Below, one piece after another: positions 1 through 13,018 of a stretch of 64,000 bases of DNA. A program made the translations under genes and the position numbers. Origin of the DNA: Lingula anatina (Eukaryota > Brachiopoda > Lingulata > Lingulida > Lingulidae); the NCBI RefSeq assembly GCF_001039355.2, contig NW_019775485.1, positions 303,408-367,407 of the forward strand, read 5' to 3'. The notes under the pieces were generated by a model. It worked only from the letters and a program-made list of their open reading frames with translations. It was not told the DNA's origin and did not search any database. Numbering within the stretch: the first letter of the stretch is position 1; every line of letters begins with the position of its first letter.

Positions 1-3000
1 TAAATTTCAGAACAACATTTATTGTTATTAATCAACAAAACCAGCTTCTCCTCCAAAAGGGAGCACGCACGCACGCAGAATTTTGAAATTTGCAAGCATT
101 ACAGTTCTTGACAAAATATACCAAGTATTTACCAAAATTCTTAAAGAACACAAGCCTAGGTATGCGTTATGGTTCTGGTGCTTGTTCTAGCGTACTGGTG
201 CTTGTCCAGTTTCAAGTCTACTTTTCTACTAGTATTTTATATAAAATCTTACGATCACACAGAAACATTATTAAACAGAAATCGACATTTTTGAAAAAAA
301 AAAAATTACGCACAAGGGCGTCCATGGATACGCCTGCTGGCGTCCTTCAACTGTTGAAAGCTCGTGAACCCGATTTTCGATAATTTTGGTAAGTTTTAGT
401 AAATTTTGCTAGGTAAATAATGACAAAGCCATGAAGCCATGAAGAAATGATTCGAGCCATACAATGAGCATTACACGTTTGGTAAGCAAATCCTTGAAAT
501 TCCTGGAGATTTTAACACTTTCAGTCCCCCTTTAAATGTCGCCAAAGTACTATATATTGTATCCAAAATCATGGATATACGATACAAAAACACGTTTTAG
601 AGTTGTAAATTTCTTGTTTTTTTAGTTTCTCTCATAATGGCGATGAAGACTGGTGAATATGTCTAGGAACGAAAGAAAATACATTACCCCCCCCCCCCAA
701 AAAAAAAAAAAAGAAAGAAAAAAAGACGAGTTAAACAATAGATCCTCTCAACAGGTTAAAGTAAGGTACCAGTACATTTGCAACTTGGTGATGAAGGAAA
801 AAATGTGGAAATTTGATAACAAATTCACTTGACAAGGTCTACCGCGCATAGTGTACATTTTATAGATATGACTACATAGCATGCACCATTATGCAGTTGG
901 CGTGCCAGTAATGCCTATTGCACACAACCACTTATAAGAATTGAAAAATATTTACTTGAACGGATGCATCAGTAACTGCAAAATGATTTGGCGTGTTTGA
1001 TTAATATACCATTGCTTAAAGCCTAGCCAAAGTAACTTGACCGGAATAAATAGCCATTTACGAAATGAATCTTTTACAGTTTCGTGAACGCTTGCGATGG
1101 AAATGCGCAACTATTCCGTGCAGAAAAAGACCGTCACGAAAGCTCAGGTGCAGTGTGAACCACTTTTTTTCTTTTTTCGAATGTTTATTGTTTGTTCTTG
1201 CTTTCACGTTTCTTTAAATAGAATAAATAAAATCATGCTTTGTTTTCCCTCAACACACAATGGTACAAAACAATAGTGGCTAACAAACTCTCGACATTTT
1301 CAACTTACATTGTGAAATAGCGTGATCTCGTCACTTGTACGTGACGTTCCTTTCCCCTGCGTTTTATACAATCAATAACGATTTAACGTTCATAAACAAT
1401 CGTGGTATGCAAATCAATAACAAGCTTAGAAGACAGGAGTATCTTTCCTTCACTTAATTATATACAAATCTGATACTTACTAGATTCTCTGACTTCGAAG
1501 ACAAAGCACACTGGCGAAGTCGGATTGGGGGGGGGGGGGGGGGGNNNNNNNNNNNNNNNNNNNNNNNNNNNNNNNNNNNNNNNNNNNNNNNNNNNNNNNN
1601 NNNNNNNNNNNNNNNNNNNNNNNNNNNNNNNNNNNNNNNNNNNNNNNNNNNNNNNNNNNNNNNNNNNNNNNNNNNNNNNNNNNNNNNNNNNNNNNNNNNN
1701 NNNNNNNTGGGGGGGGTGGCGAGTAGGAACATGGAATTTCTGGGCCTCACTTAATACACAAATACAAAACATTTTATCTTGTTCCTGTTTTAATACTTTA
1801 TTTCTTTCTTTCTTTTCCCTTTATTATTATTATTATTTTATTATTATTATTATTATTTTTTGCTGTGACCTCTTGATCTGCCAATAATTTGGTACACACG
1901 GGAAATAGTTCTTAATGATATATCGAGAACTACAAGAAACACTGTCCTGATTAATCTGTTTACAGAGTATGTGTTTTATAATCGCTTGGGTAAATGAAAT
2001 TGCATGAGAGGATATATTAAAAATCGTTCACTAACTACCGGGGGTATACAGACAAACGGCGAAATAGACAAACCATCGACGATGAAATCATAACTTCTCG
2101 TTGGTGGAGGAAATAATAAATTCGCGAACAATTGTCACAAACGCGAACTCTAGTACATTATTATTGAAATAACACTTGAAACACGTGCGGAAAAAGCAGT
2201 TCAACCGTAAACTCATGTGAAAATAGCAGTATGAGACAGGTAAGGGGTGTGTCATTCAACTGGCAACCCGTGGACAGTGAATCGCAATTAGAAGATCCGA
2301 TAAGATGGACCGTCCCAAAATAGAACGCTTCACTTTGATTTAAAACATGACCTACTTACGTTAATTTTTAACTACAGTATAAAGAGAGGAGCGCGGATCT
2401 TATCAATAACATAAATAATTATGACCCAGAAGGGGCGGATCCAGGATTATTTGAAGGGGGGTCCGGAAGCAGACCATCGCCCTCTTGGTGAAGGGTTCGG
2501 GGCCTGCGGAAGGGCCCCGAAAATTTTTTGGTGTTTTAGAGAGCAAACCAGCTCTTAATTTCAAACTTTCACTGTCACGATTAAAAGCCACCCAGTCCCT
2601 ATACAGGCAAGCCTCCCCTTCAAGAGAGAGGAAGAACAATGAAAAACTAACCACTCAAATTCTGGGTTTATATCCTATAATAGTAACTTTCTCAATGGTT
2701 TTGGTTAAGTTCTGTATCTTGGTGATCAAGAGAAAATTGTTGAAATTTCCAGGATATATTAAGTGTGGTATCGCTAATGGTACACATATACCGCTCATGG
2801 TGTGCCGTTATGAAAGTACCTTCGTCAGCAAATTGCCGTACTGGTAAAACAAAAGCAATCGGTCCCTACATGCTGTACGATATACGTAGCAGTACAAATT
2901 GTTAAATTGACCACAGCTGCTGTAGGTTGTCCTTCTGGGCATTAGCAGAAAATTCCAGATACATTACATACCGGTATACTCAGTACAAATAAATAAATAA

Positions 3001-3236
3001 ATAAATAAACCCATGCCCCTTAGCGCGGCTTATGGTTACCCTCAACTACACGGTAGGGCCGCAGAATTAATTATGTGCACTTTTCCGCACAGCATATTTA
3101 ATTGTCATGATTTGTCCGAGACATTCACCTACTACTAGTATATCTGTGCATGTCAAAATCAATTCTGTTGAGGGTATAGCTTATGGTTCATTTTGATATA
3201 TATATGACTGAGCACTATGATGCAGTGGGTGTACAT
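1..3236. other. Non-coding stretch with no supported gene
   Basis: No exon-like reading frame with plausible splice sites was seen here. The short open frames are AT-rich or run through homopolymers and assembly Ns. About 2430-2640 (starting around 'ggggcggatccagg') reads like a dispersed repeat, with unusually GC-rich sequence inside an AT-rich surrounding, but I cannot name it. A (TAAA)n run lies near 2990-3008. Confidence 0.5.
1545..1707. other. Assembly gap of 163 Ns
   Basis: An unbroken run of N is bordered on the left by about 18 G and on the right by a short G run. The open frames reported across it are meaningless. The homopolymer edges suggest that sequencing failed in a poly-G tract. 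Confidence 0.98.
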
Positions 3237-4323
3237 TTAGTGCCTGATACAGCACTGTCGCGAGTCTTCCTGACAGTCTCCCCAGTGACATTTCTCACAG
3301 TTGACGTGGTCGTGGTTTTTAAGTCGTCTGGCAGCATTACCTGGGGCTCGTCCTGGCAACTGCCCGTCATACTCCACCAGGTCTTCATATCTTAAATACA
3401 AATTATTTTATAATAAGCACAGATCGTGATCTAATGTCCGTGAAACTGAAGTGTGACAAGTGAGATTTCTTACTGATTAACGATCAATGACGTCGTCACA
3501 AAAATTACATTGGCCGATTACGTCATATCTGTTTTTGACCAATCAGAGAAAAGGCAGCATCTCATCAATAATATATGTTTAAATATATGAATAAACAGAC
3601 AAGATAAGATGATGACCTTTCCCAACTCAGACCTTGAAACAATATCCCCCACCCCCAAATAAAAATACCTATGGTCGACATTTCTGCAATGAGGAGGCAT
3701 ACTGTAGATAGCGGGGTCAATGTTAGCTTGACCCGTAGTTTGAACTAGATTTAGTTTAATCAAAATGGTATAAAACGTCGAACGTAAAACGTAAAAGGTG
3801 CAGAGACGGGTCGAGCAGTGATTCGTAACTTGGGGTGGGGGTTTCTCGGGGAAATATCAATTTGGCATGAAAATCTCGAATAGAAAACATCTGATATTAA
3901 AAATTAACAAATAGATATACCCTGTACTGGGTAAAATGATAAATCATAAGTGAAAGAGAAAGCATCAAAAGCAGCATCAGAAACAACAACAAGAACAATA
4001 ACAGAATGATAAATAATAAATAAATAACGCTGAAAAATCACCTGTCTAGAACTAAGTCTATCATATCCTCCAGATCACTGCTGGAAAAGCTGGGAACAGC
4101 CTCGCCACCACAGATTTTATGCCTTTGTTCCCACCTTACAGGATTGGAAAGAAAAATAGCTAGTAAAATAGAGAAGTTATAATAATGGAGCACGACATTA
4201 TATTTACGGATATATTATTATATCATTATTTCAATAATGGAATGCACGGGCTTAATGGAAAAGTATTAATATCGGTAAAGTACTAACTTGGTCAAGTGTT
4301 AGCTGAATATCTATATATAACGT

Positions 4324-4372
<49 letters not shown>

Positions 4373-4974
4373 CGAGAGGCTAGAGCATGAATCGTATACA
4401 AGATTCCGGTGTGGCAGGAATGGCAGTCCCAGAAATGGAAGTCTGAGGTCCAATGCGATTAGTTCAGGTAAGGGTTACTCGGAGTATATGGGACGAATGT
4501 CACCCGTACAAAGTAATGGGGAACGGTTAACTGTTCTTCGAGGACAACTATTCCTGTCACACTTGGGGCGCTTTCCCATAGATTTTAGATCGATCTATCC
4601 CCGTGGGGAGTCTCACTAGATTACTGTCAGATAATCCGGCTTAAATGTCCGCCCCGCCTACTACAAGCTGTAAGGGGTAATTAACTTTCGTGCCCGCTGG
4701 GCTGGCAGCTATTTAGCGTGAACCCCCAGGGAGTTAGGTCGATCTAGTTTGATCGATCTAATATCTGGGAATGGGGTCTTGGTCTCTACCTTCTGCAGAT
4801 GCGTTGACGCACGAGATCAATCCGTATCCAACACAAATCAGACGTCCACCGAACCCTGCATTCCTCACACGTCGCCCTTCCATAACCGTATACGTTTTGA
4901 AAACGAAACCTAGGGTCTATATCATTTGGATCCAGGTTTCTGGCGTCCATTCTTTCTCTTATAATTTGAGCCAT
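3237..4974 (-). CDS. 3CxxC-type zinc-finger protein (ZAR1/RTP-like), three exons
   Basis: Minus-strand gene with exons 4974-4790, 4134-4042 and 3390-3237. All three junctions agree in phase (2/1, then 2/1) and use GT donors and AG acceptors. The product is about 143 residues and starts MAQIIRERMDARN. Residues 28-45 hold YGYGRATCEECRVRW, the first CxxC of the fold with its conserved aromatic and Trp positions. The middle exon gives KICGGEAVPSF and an acidic SSSDLEDMIDLVLD stretch. The last exon ends with a His, then NCEKCHWGDC, the final CxxC-x3-C of the family, and a stop. Known 3CxxC proteins bind RNA or act as membrane-receptor chaperones; no specific role can be assigned here. The start is the first Met after a possible acceptor (TTTTGTAG, about 4985), so an upstream exon is possible. 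A decayed tandem copy lies at 7.4-10.1 kb. Confidence 0.75.
4328..4368. repeat. (GA)n microsatellite
   Basis: About 40 bp of pure AG dinucleotide repeat lie inside the second intron (exon 1-2 interval) of the 3CxxC gene. An equivalent (GA)n run occurs at the matching place in the duplicate (about 9819-9846), so it predates the tandem duplication. Confidence 0.95.
4411..4561. mobile_element. Short inverted-repeat element (MITE-like), copy A
   Basis: The ends are imperfect inverted repeats: TGGCAGGAATGGCAGTCC at 4412-4429 matches the reverse complement of 4542-4561. The interior shares the stretch around 4486-4520 (TATGGGACGAATG, GTACAAAGTAATGGGG), in opposite orientation, with the element at 58523-58685. 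It is about 150 bp with no coding capacity, which fits a non-autonomous DNA transposon. It lies in the intron of the 3CxxC gene. Confidence 0.6.
4573..4771. mobile_element. Second inverted-repeat element with GATCGATC-containing ends
   Basis: The left end TTCCCATAGATTTTAGATCG and the right end (TAGTTTGATCGATCTAATATCTGGGAA region, 4745-4771) are imperfect inverted repeats about 200 bp apart. A related fragment is at 58929-58965 (TTCCCATACCTAGATCGATC). There is no coding capacity. It ends 18 bp short of the splice donor of the first 3CxxC exon and is absent from the duplicate, so it inserted after the duplication or was lost from the other copy. Confidence 0.5.
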
Positions 4975-5277
4975 ACCAATATTCTACAAAATACAGATAC
5001 TATTCATTGCACAAATCAGGTATCCTTCCCAAACGTGAATAATTTGTCAGGGTACCGATAAAACATTTACTGCGTAGGTCTTGATAGCTAAAAACATAGT
5101 TCTGTGCTCTCCTAAAATAATACCTTGACAGGGTCACAAGATAAAACTACATGTACATTAACGTCATTCATATAGGCAACAGAACGTGGCTTTTCTTCTC
5201 CATGTCCAAATTTTGTAATTTATTTAGTAGTTGGGTAAGTCTGAATTCAAAAGGTCTGATACCTTAAAAAATAAGCA

Positions 5278-5463
5278 TTAAATGTTGAGGCAATCAGGGG
5301 TAGAAGTCAACATGTCAATGCATTCTCTGCCTTCACCTCCGAGTGCTTTCTCATAGAAAATGCCGTCTTCAGGATAACGTGTAAAATGAATAATAAAAAC
5401 CCCAGCAACCTTGTTTCCTGAGTCGAACCCCTTTATCACCCCTCTAGTACCAGTAATAGGCAA
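5278..5463 (-). CDS. Possible terminal exon of an unrecognised protein
   Basis: A 61-codon minus-strand frame ends in a stop at 5278. It has a balanced, protein-like composition: a hydrophobic strand-like VAGVFIIHF, then RYPEDGIFYEKALGGEG, then two Cys near the end. A possible acceptor (ACTAG) lies just inside the frame at about 5449. I do not recognise the family. It lies about 300 bp upstream of the 3CxxC gene on the same strand but ends in a stop, so it cannot be its 5' exon unless differently spliced. It may be chance. Confidence 0.25.
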   Translation of the reverse strand: MPITGTRGVIKGFDSGNKVAGVFIIHFTRYPEDGIFYEKALGGEGRECIDMLTSTPDCLNI

Positions 5464-7384
5464 GCCACAGAAAAGTTTTTGTTAATTTAAGTATTTTATT
5501 AAATATACCCACCTTATTACCAGTGATAGTCTGTTTGGTAAAGATACCAGTAGTCTGCCTACGCCTCAATAATACAGGCGTCTGTCTATAGCAACAACAG
5601 AAATTAAAACTGGTGATTGCCAGAAAGATGGGGTTGAAAATATAGGCTATATAAAGAGTGTTTTCCCACTAATCAATCCTATACGCTAATCTGATGTAAT
5701 CTGAACTGGGTGCACTATATATTTGTGGTAATCACAATGCGCATGTGTAGCCACGATGGCGGGATTTCACGACAAGTTTCGGTTTCGTTTCTAAATAAAG
5801 GTCTTTCAAAGAAGCCCAACCTGAATATCAGATAAGATTCGTTATGATCATGTGTTTCGTCTCTCGTTTATCATGGCCGTATTTGCCGAAACTTCGTGGG
5901 ATGGCACTCGTGCGATATTTGAGGTATCTACATACTAGTACCTAAGGTCTCCTTCTTGATATCAGCCTTATCGCAATAAATAAATAAATTAATAAATAAA
6001 TGGGGATTTTTGAGGCGAGTTTATTGCCTTAATATACATGCGGAAACGGCTTTAATTTATCGGCTTCATAGTTAGGTTGGAGGTACATGTAGGACCCTTT
6101 TTCGCAAAAAAAAAAATCCCCGTTAGCATTGCCATTGAAGCATGATTTCATGCACTTAATTGCTGATTATCTGATTTTTAATCAAAAAACGATGCTAATA
6201 CTTTATCTGAGAGACAAGGACTTTCAAAATAAACATACCCGAATAATGACATGTTTTTGTGACATTAAAACGATTCTTTGTTAATTTATGCTCCTCTGTT
6301 GATTCTTTATGTTAAATAAATAATCGCTCTTTCTAATTGTTTTCTCATTCTTTTTATTTCACTGAAGATCAGTACGTACAAGCATTATGGCACGCAACAA
6401 GACGAAAATCTACTAAGGATTATAACAATAATACTAACACAAAAATCCCCTACACACACACAAACGTATGCAAAAAAAAAAAAAAAAAAAATCGCACGTT
6501 TTATACAGGGCATACATGTACAGGCATATGCTGCCATCATGAACAGTGAACATCCGGTATAGCTCAGTGAATTATTCTACTTTAGGCTATATCTTTCATA
6601 TCAAACACCAGTGGTCGTTACAAATCGGAATATGTGTCATATAATAAGGTTAATGCAAAATTTATTTACAAAGACACACACACGCACACACGCACACTCG
6701 TGCACACACACACACACACGTGTACACATATTTAACACAAAATAAGCATATGAACGCTTTTCTATGGAGGAATGCACATTATTTTTTCAGAGTTAACAAA
6801 CTGTCGTTAAGGTTACATTAAGCTTGTAATTAACAAAAAGATGTGGTGGAAATTTTAGCAACTCGTCCCTAATGACTAAGGCACACCCAATCAATATCTA
6901 TACCAACCCTCAATTTCTAGCTTTTATTGTTACTAGAGTGAAATCCACTCAGTCTCTCCATTACCAGAGACTGACAACAGCCAGAAACGTACATGTACCA
7001 CTCAAAAACGTGTGTTCAGATCGCCTTGGTGATTAATTTATAAATTGCCAAAACTTCCAGGAAATGTTTTAAATGTACATGTAGTATAGCTAAACCACTG
7101 TGTGCTACTAATGGAATACCAAACAAATTGCAATAAAAATGAACCAAACATATGATGCAGCTCTAAAAGTAAAGGTAAAATTAAAGGTAGTAATAAAAAT
7201 GTGACTACACTGCTAAAGGGTGTCGTTCTGGATGTTTGTCTAAACTGCCAGATACACGCACTCAGTATACAATCAAAATTGTATGATACAACTCTTTGGA
7301 ACGATTGGATAATACTCAGAGTCCGTTGGCTGGTGGTACATTTTCATATGTATGATAGAGCACTATGATGCAGCGGATATGCAT
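5464..7384. other. Intergenic stretch without a supported gene
   Basis: AT-rich sequence with poly-A (about 6472-6490) and (CA)n (about 6676-6720) runs. No exon with credible splice sites was found. From about 7050 it becomes similar to the 3' flank of the first 3CxxC copy at 2.7-3.2 kb, so the tandem duplication begins in this region. Confidence 0.5.
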
Positions 7385-8371
7385 TTAGTGCCTGATACAG
7401 CACTGTCGCGAGTTTTCCTGGCAGTCTCCCCAGTGACATTTCTCACAGTGGACGTGCTCGTGGTTCTTAAGTCGTCCCGCGACGTTACCTGGGGCCTGTC
7501 CTGGCAACTGCCCGTCATAATGCAAATTATTATATAATAAGCACAGATCGTGATTTAATTTCTGCGAGTTTAAATTCATCGATGACGTCGTCCCAAAATT
7601 ATATTGACCCATGACTTCATATCTTTTTTTTTTTTTTTTTTTGCCAAACAGAGAAAAGGGAACATGCCATCCATAAGATATGGATAATGGATAAACAGAT
7701 AGAGATACACTGCGCTTGAAAATGTTTCAGAATTTTTTTTTCTGAATACTGTGTTCTAAAACGCAAATTATCTTTCCCAATTCAGACTTTAAAAACGTTT
7801 TATCTCCTCTAATAAAAGGACCTGGTGGCGATATTTCCTTTTGAAATGCACAGCCAGATACTGCAGCCTAATCGCCTGCTCAAGTATTTGCAGATCCATC
7901 AGTTAAAGTGGCATTAAACATCGAATCTGCGTTTTGGGACGGGTCGAGCAGTGATTCATTGGGAAGTTGATTTTTTTTTCTCGGGGAGAACTCGATTTGG
8001 CACGAAAATTCCAAACAGAGTATCTTAGACATTTAAAATAAATAGATGAACAGATGAAATAAATATAGAAGAAAAGTGTTAAATACAGCATTAAAAAAAC
8101 AACAACAACAATTTCCAAGAAAACATTAAAGGCCTACTGTGCTCTAGGAACACAGAGCGTTCACTGCTTTTATTACAGTATAAAAACTATAAATCGACGT
8201 CAAAAAATTGTTCTTTTTAAGTTTTAGAGAGAAAAGATGAGATTTAGATGAGAAAATTCTGATTGGTCAGTTTCTAGTGATGTAACCTGGGTAGTAGCTT
8301 CCCACAGCTGTACTAGTAATAGTATATACTATGCAGTAGGTGACTAAACATCCAGGTGTCAGAAAAACAAA

Positions 8372-8762
8372 ATGCCGCAAAGTTGTGTTGCTCCCGGGTG
8401 CCGACGATAAGAAAGACATCTGCTATTATATCCTGCCTGCGGATGCCGCAAAACGTAAAATTTGGCTCAATTCTCTGAAGTTAAAAAATCCCAGCACAGT
8501 GTCAAAACACGCGAGGATCTGTAGCGACCACTTCGAGCCGGAATGCTTCGTACGTGACCTGCGAGCTGAATTGTGCGGTGGAAAAGCACGGAGAAAACTA
8601 AAAGATGATGCTGTACCCAGTATATTCGATTTTTCGGAGTACCAAAATGCGACAGTAAATGCCAGAGCGCTGCCGACGAGAGTCTTACCTGTAGGATGTG
8701 TGCATGATGCGGCCGTCGAAAGGAAGAAGAGAGCAGCTTCTAGAGCCCAAAAAAGTTCGTAG
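8372..8762 (+). pseudogene. THAP-domain gene with a frameshift near its start
   Basis: The ATG at 8372 opens MPQSCVAPGC, the typical THAP start with the first Cys pair, but this frame stops 12 codons in. The rest of the domain continues in the next frame (frame of 8340): ICYYILPADAAKRKIWL, then RICSDHFEPECF, which supplies the C-x2-H zinc ligands, then DDAVPSIFDF, the AVPTIF-like box. One extra base near 8408-8412 would account for the break. The frame runs to a stop at 8760-8762 after a basic tail. THAP domains are zinc-dependent DNA-binding modules found in transcription regulators and P-element/Kolobok-type transposases. A possible donor (GAG|GTACGT) follows the stop. It could be a pseudogene, a transposon remnant, or an intact gene with a sequencing indel. 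Confidence 0.75.
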
Positions 8763-9814
8763 CAGAGGTACGTCGTCGAATTTTTTGGTTATGTTAGTGA
8801 AAACTTTAATATTTACATGATAGTGGAATCAAATTTTCACTCGACATACTGCTGCACTGATCACGTGTAAGGCGGAAGTAGCGAGGTAAGTTGCAGAGGT
8901 GTGAAATGTAGTGTCCGATACTATCAGTCCGATATCTTTGGCCTTTTGTCCACTGACCTGGCTCTCCCGGAATGACACTTGTAAACTGCACGGGTGTGAA
9001 AAATAATGTTAGCTGTCACACCTGCATGTATTAGGTAACTTTCTCTTATCAGTCGGGATAAGAACGTTCAGCCGACGCGACAGATGGGCATGTGTGAAAA
9101 ACTATGTTCGCTGCCATGCTTCCAAACCTTTACTGTTAACATAGTTTTGGTGTATTTTGTTGGTTAATAAATGATAACCACGTAGGGAATTCATCTTCTT
9201 TTGTGTATCTATCCTTCAATTCGTTCTCTGTTCATTTTTACAAAATAGTTCAGACAAAGCGATCGAGTAAATGTAAGTAAGCGGATAGCTGAATCGAATA
9301 TGGCTTTCTGAGCCTCGACGCAAGTGACGTCACTCGCCTCAAAGCGCCACCACGCGGGAGTATCGTAAACTACATTCACACCTGCATAAAATCGGCTTTA
9401 AAAACTAAATAAACGTAAGAACTTTTTTTCATTACTCAAAAATGACTTTTGGGCACCTAATGGATAGTTTTAACCCGTTTTTTCATCACAGTATACCTTT
9501 AAGTACCTGTCCAGAACTAAGTCTATCATATACTGAGTACTCCAGACCACTTCTGGAAAACCTGGGAACAGCCTCGCCACCACAGACTCTATGTTTCTGT
9601 TTCCAGCTTACAGAATCGAAAAGAATGATAACTTATTAAAATAATATAGGTAAAACATCGGGGCACAATATTTAATTTACGGATATTTTAGCAAACGGAC
9701 CTTGGCTCCAATATTTGCATGTTTCTCTTTTTTATGGCACTTTCAGTAATGGAATGAACGTATTTAAATCTAATGGAATACCTGTACCGGTAGGTATTAA
9801 TTGAATAGCCTGGG

Positions 9815-9818
<4 letters not shown>

Positions 9819-9846
<28 letters not shown>
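9819..9846. repeat. (GA)n microsatellite
   Basis: A pure AG repeat, the counterpart of the one at 4328-4368 in the other gene copy. Confidence 0.9.
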
Positions 9847-9849
<3 letters not shown>

Positions 9850-10126
9850 AACATAAATAAGAGAGCATGAGTTGAAAACAAAGTATCTACCTTCTGCAGA
9901 TATATTGACGCGAGAGATCGATCCTTATCCAGCACATGTAAGACGTCCACCGATCCCCGCATTCCTTACACGTGAAAATTCCATAACCATGTACGTTTTG
10001 AAAACGATACGTAAGATCTATATCATATGGATCAAGGTTTCTCGCGTGCATTTTTTCCCTTACAATTTGAGCCATGTCGATATCCAATAAAGTAATATTT
10101 GATGCAAAATTCAAAATCCTTCCCAC

Positions 10127-10948
10127 TGAAACCTCAATAATTTGTCAGAGTGCCAACAACGATTGCGTGCAATTTTTACTGTACCTGCAAGTTTTGATTG
10201 CACAATAAGACCTACACTGTACGTATGTTGTTTTGTGCTTTCCACAATTGGCATGTTTTTTTTCTGCGTGCGCAGTTTTGCGCAAGAGTAATCCCTTACA
10301 ACAGCATCCATTGTTGTAGTAAGAATTAAAATATAAAATGCAGTGTTATGTACAATCTACGCCTCTTTTAAAGCTTTGTTCTTATTGAAAGCTCGAAGTA
10401 CAATGTGTACCCCTGCAGTCGGTCATACGCCCAGTTTGCACTGACAATGATCCAAAACTAGTAGGCCAGAGCTTTAAATATTAAAATTCGTTCAATATGG
10501 CGGAATGCATGCACTACCGAGTTCATTTTAAACGTGAATCTGTCACTTAACTTTGTCAAATTGTATCAAACATAAAATGGTCAATAACAAGTGACTCGGC
10601 GAATGAGGTGTTTACCCAGATGGCTACTTTATTGGTACCTGTATTTGTGGGTGCATGCTCAGACGATTTTAAGATATACATGTATAAGATCAACTTAAAA
10701 TAATCGATGCTCATTGTGGTATAGGCCGCAGCGTTTACTTGGTTGACCCTTGTTCTCACACCGCCCCACACAGGTCTCCGGAAAGCAGAAGATTTTATCA
10801 TTTACCTGTAAAAAATATAAAAAATAAGCAATCAACAGACTTAAGGAATATACGCTCTAAAGATTTAATTCCAGAGGAGTCAGAAATTAGTCGAAAAAAT
10901 CCTTTTAGGTGTGAGAATAAGAAGATGGAGTATCATGGGCGCGTGGCA

Positions 10949-10982
<34 letters not shown>

Positions 10983-12981
10983 AATGTATGTGTCTCCTGG
11001 CTTCTATTGTTACTCTGTCTTGAAGTTTGGAAAAAAACTAAACAGCAAACATGCATCCTTTATCTATCTTCAAGTTATAAGCTAAGTTTAAAATGTTAAT
11101 ATTTGAAACATTTTTGAATGCACTCCCCTTTCCATCAGTAATTTCTCTTCAGTGGAGATATCAGTCTCAAAAATTCAGATGTCTGCTCTTTTCAACATTA
11201 TAAGCCCTAGGGGGTGGGGGTGGGGGTTGGGTGGGGTGGGGTGGGGATTAGTGGGTGGAAAGAGCCGTTCTTTTGGCCGGAAAAGTATGGATCTGATTTA
11301 TAATCAGTTACACTTCTGATAACCACTTCTGATATTATTTTGATAAATGATACACAATATATGCTCCCCTACCAAAAAATTGTCATCCTAATGCAATGCG
11401 TAAAGTGATTAAGAAAATCATGTCGTGTAGGTCAATGTTCAACTACTCACATCCCCAATTTACAGTATGATCGACTGCCTAGTTGTACAATTAAAACTAT
11501 GGGTCCCCTTGTCGCAATGACCATAATTGCGGTAGGGGTGACACACATTTTGATAGGTGAGTATAGATCTGTGCACAGATCTTTGTTTTTTCCCCAAATA
11601 TCATATTTTAGATATGAAATCTGGAATAAAAATAACACTGTTTATAACGGTTTACAGGTGTGATGTGACCATAAATAAAATTGGAGATGTAACAACCTTT
11701 TTAAAAGTGTATACACCGTACAGTATTGTTCTCTATTTCACCCTGCATCAACGAAAACTTCATGGTTGCATCTTAAATTGTGAACAAATTACGTTTAAAA
11801 GCAAATTGTCTTCCTTGCCCAAAATTCAAAGGGAAGTAAGCACGGAACCCAAGCGACACTGCCAAGTGGGCTTGCCTGAATAACAATTAACAGTCTTGTG
11901 ATACAATATGTCATTCATTGAAATAAACTACATCATCGTTTTAAAACATGATTTAAATATAGGATAAATATATGAACACAAATGAAGAGTTAAAACTTCA
12001 CGTTTGGTCAGAAGGAAGGCTTTCCCCGCCCTGAATACCACGACACACAAACCATAAGGCGGCTCTGTCAATGTACCATAAATATATAATTACCGAGTAG
12101 TGAAAATTTTCATAAAGGAAAACCTAATCCGTTCGACCAAGCGCGTTTATTTCCGTCTTCCAGGTCTTATTGTATCAATAAAGTATGACTTATAAACTAG
12201 CTTGGAATCGGAACCACTGTGACTGTTAAGCAGGCAGACGTTAAGGGGCCCTTATGAAATGGCCACTCAACTCTAACAGTGATCACAGATTCCCCTATTC
12301 ATACCATCCCTAAAATGAAGGAGACATGGGTAGGATAAGACCTTAGGAAACTATTCTTTGTATAATTATTTACAAAAGAAAAATTGCCAGGTACTAGATT
12401 GATAAGAGTACCTCTACCTGTACAAGTGTCACAGATCGATATTTTCGCTACATATTACAGATATTTTTTTAATTTCAAAGTAGTTCTCTATTGTGACTCT
12501 GTGATGAAAGCTTAGCGATAGTAACAGGGTTGGTCACTGTTTACCTAACTACTCAGGCAATGGCATTTGACAAGTCCCTGGCAAAACCCTGAAAGGTCCC
12601 TCTGACATCAGTCACGACAACTGAAGGGGTAATTGCTCTGAGTTTGCTTGCTGTACTGTGGTATTTGACACGTGCAAAGTTTTTGGAAATCCTTCCTAAC
12701 CACGTGACACTTTTGTCAGACAATCCCAGGCGCTGCGCGGATTTTCTAGGTGTATGAAGACAAATTAAATGAATAACTTGCGGGCAGCAGTGTTTGGTTC
12801 CATTGGTACATGTAATAAAGCTCCAATAAGAATAAGTTGCCCACCGACAACCGACGCCATTACTTGACTGTTTGAGAGAATTACATGTAGCTGAGAAGGA
12901 TTGAGAGCACTATAGTCCGACAGTGTACAATCCTCACTACCGAAATAAGAAAACTATTATAGTCAGCATGTTTTATACATG

Positions 12982-13018
<37 letters not shown>

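Larger units (their letters stand above)
7385..10126 (-). pseudogene. Decayed tandem copy of the 3CxxC zinc-finger gene
   Basis: All three exons of the gene at 3.2-5.0 kb have counterparts. Exon 1 (10075-9891, open upstream to 10126) reads MAQIVREKMHARN and GIFTCKECGDRW. Exon 2 (9606-9507) is 100 nt instead of 93: a 7-nt insertion after the CTGGAG codons throws the frame off. Exon 3 (about 7515-7385) keeps HCEKCHWGDC and the same stop, but about 28 bp at its 5' edge are deleted, including the acceptor AG and the first codons. Either lesion alone would stop a normal product. The 5' exon is well preserved, so the decay may be recent or a truncated 3CxxC half may still be made. A THAP-type gene and its flanks occupy the enlarged intron at about 8.2-8.8 kb. 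Confidence 0.75.

Noticed and set aside
1454-1887. Open frames spanning the first N gap
   Set aside because: They consist mostly of Ns and poly-G or poly-C; no real sequence supports them.
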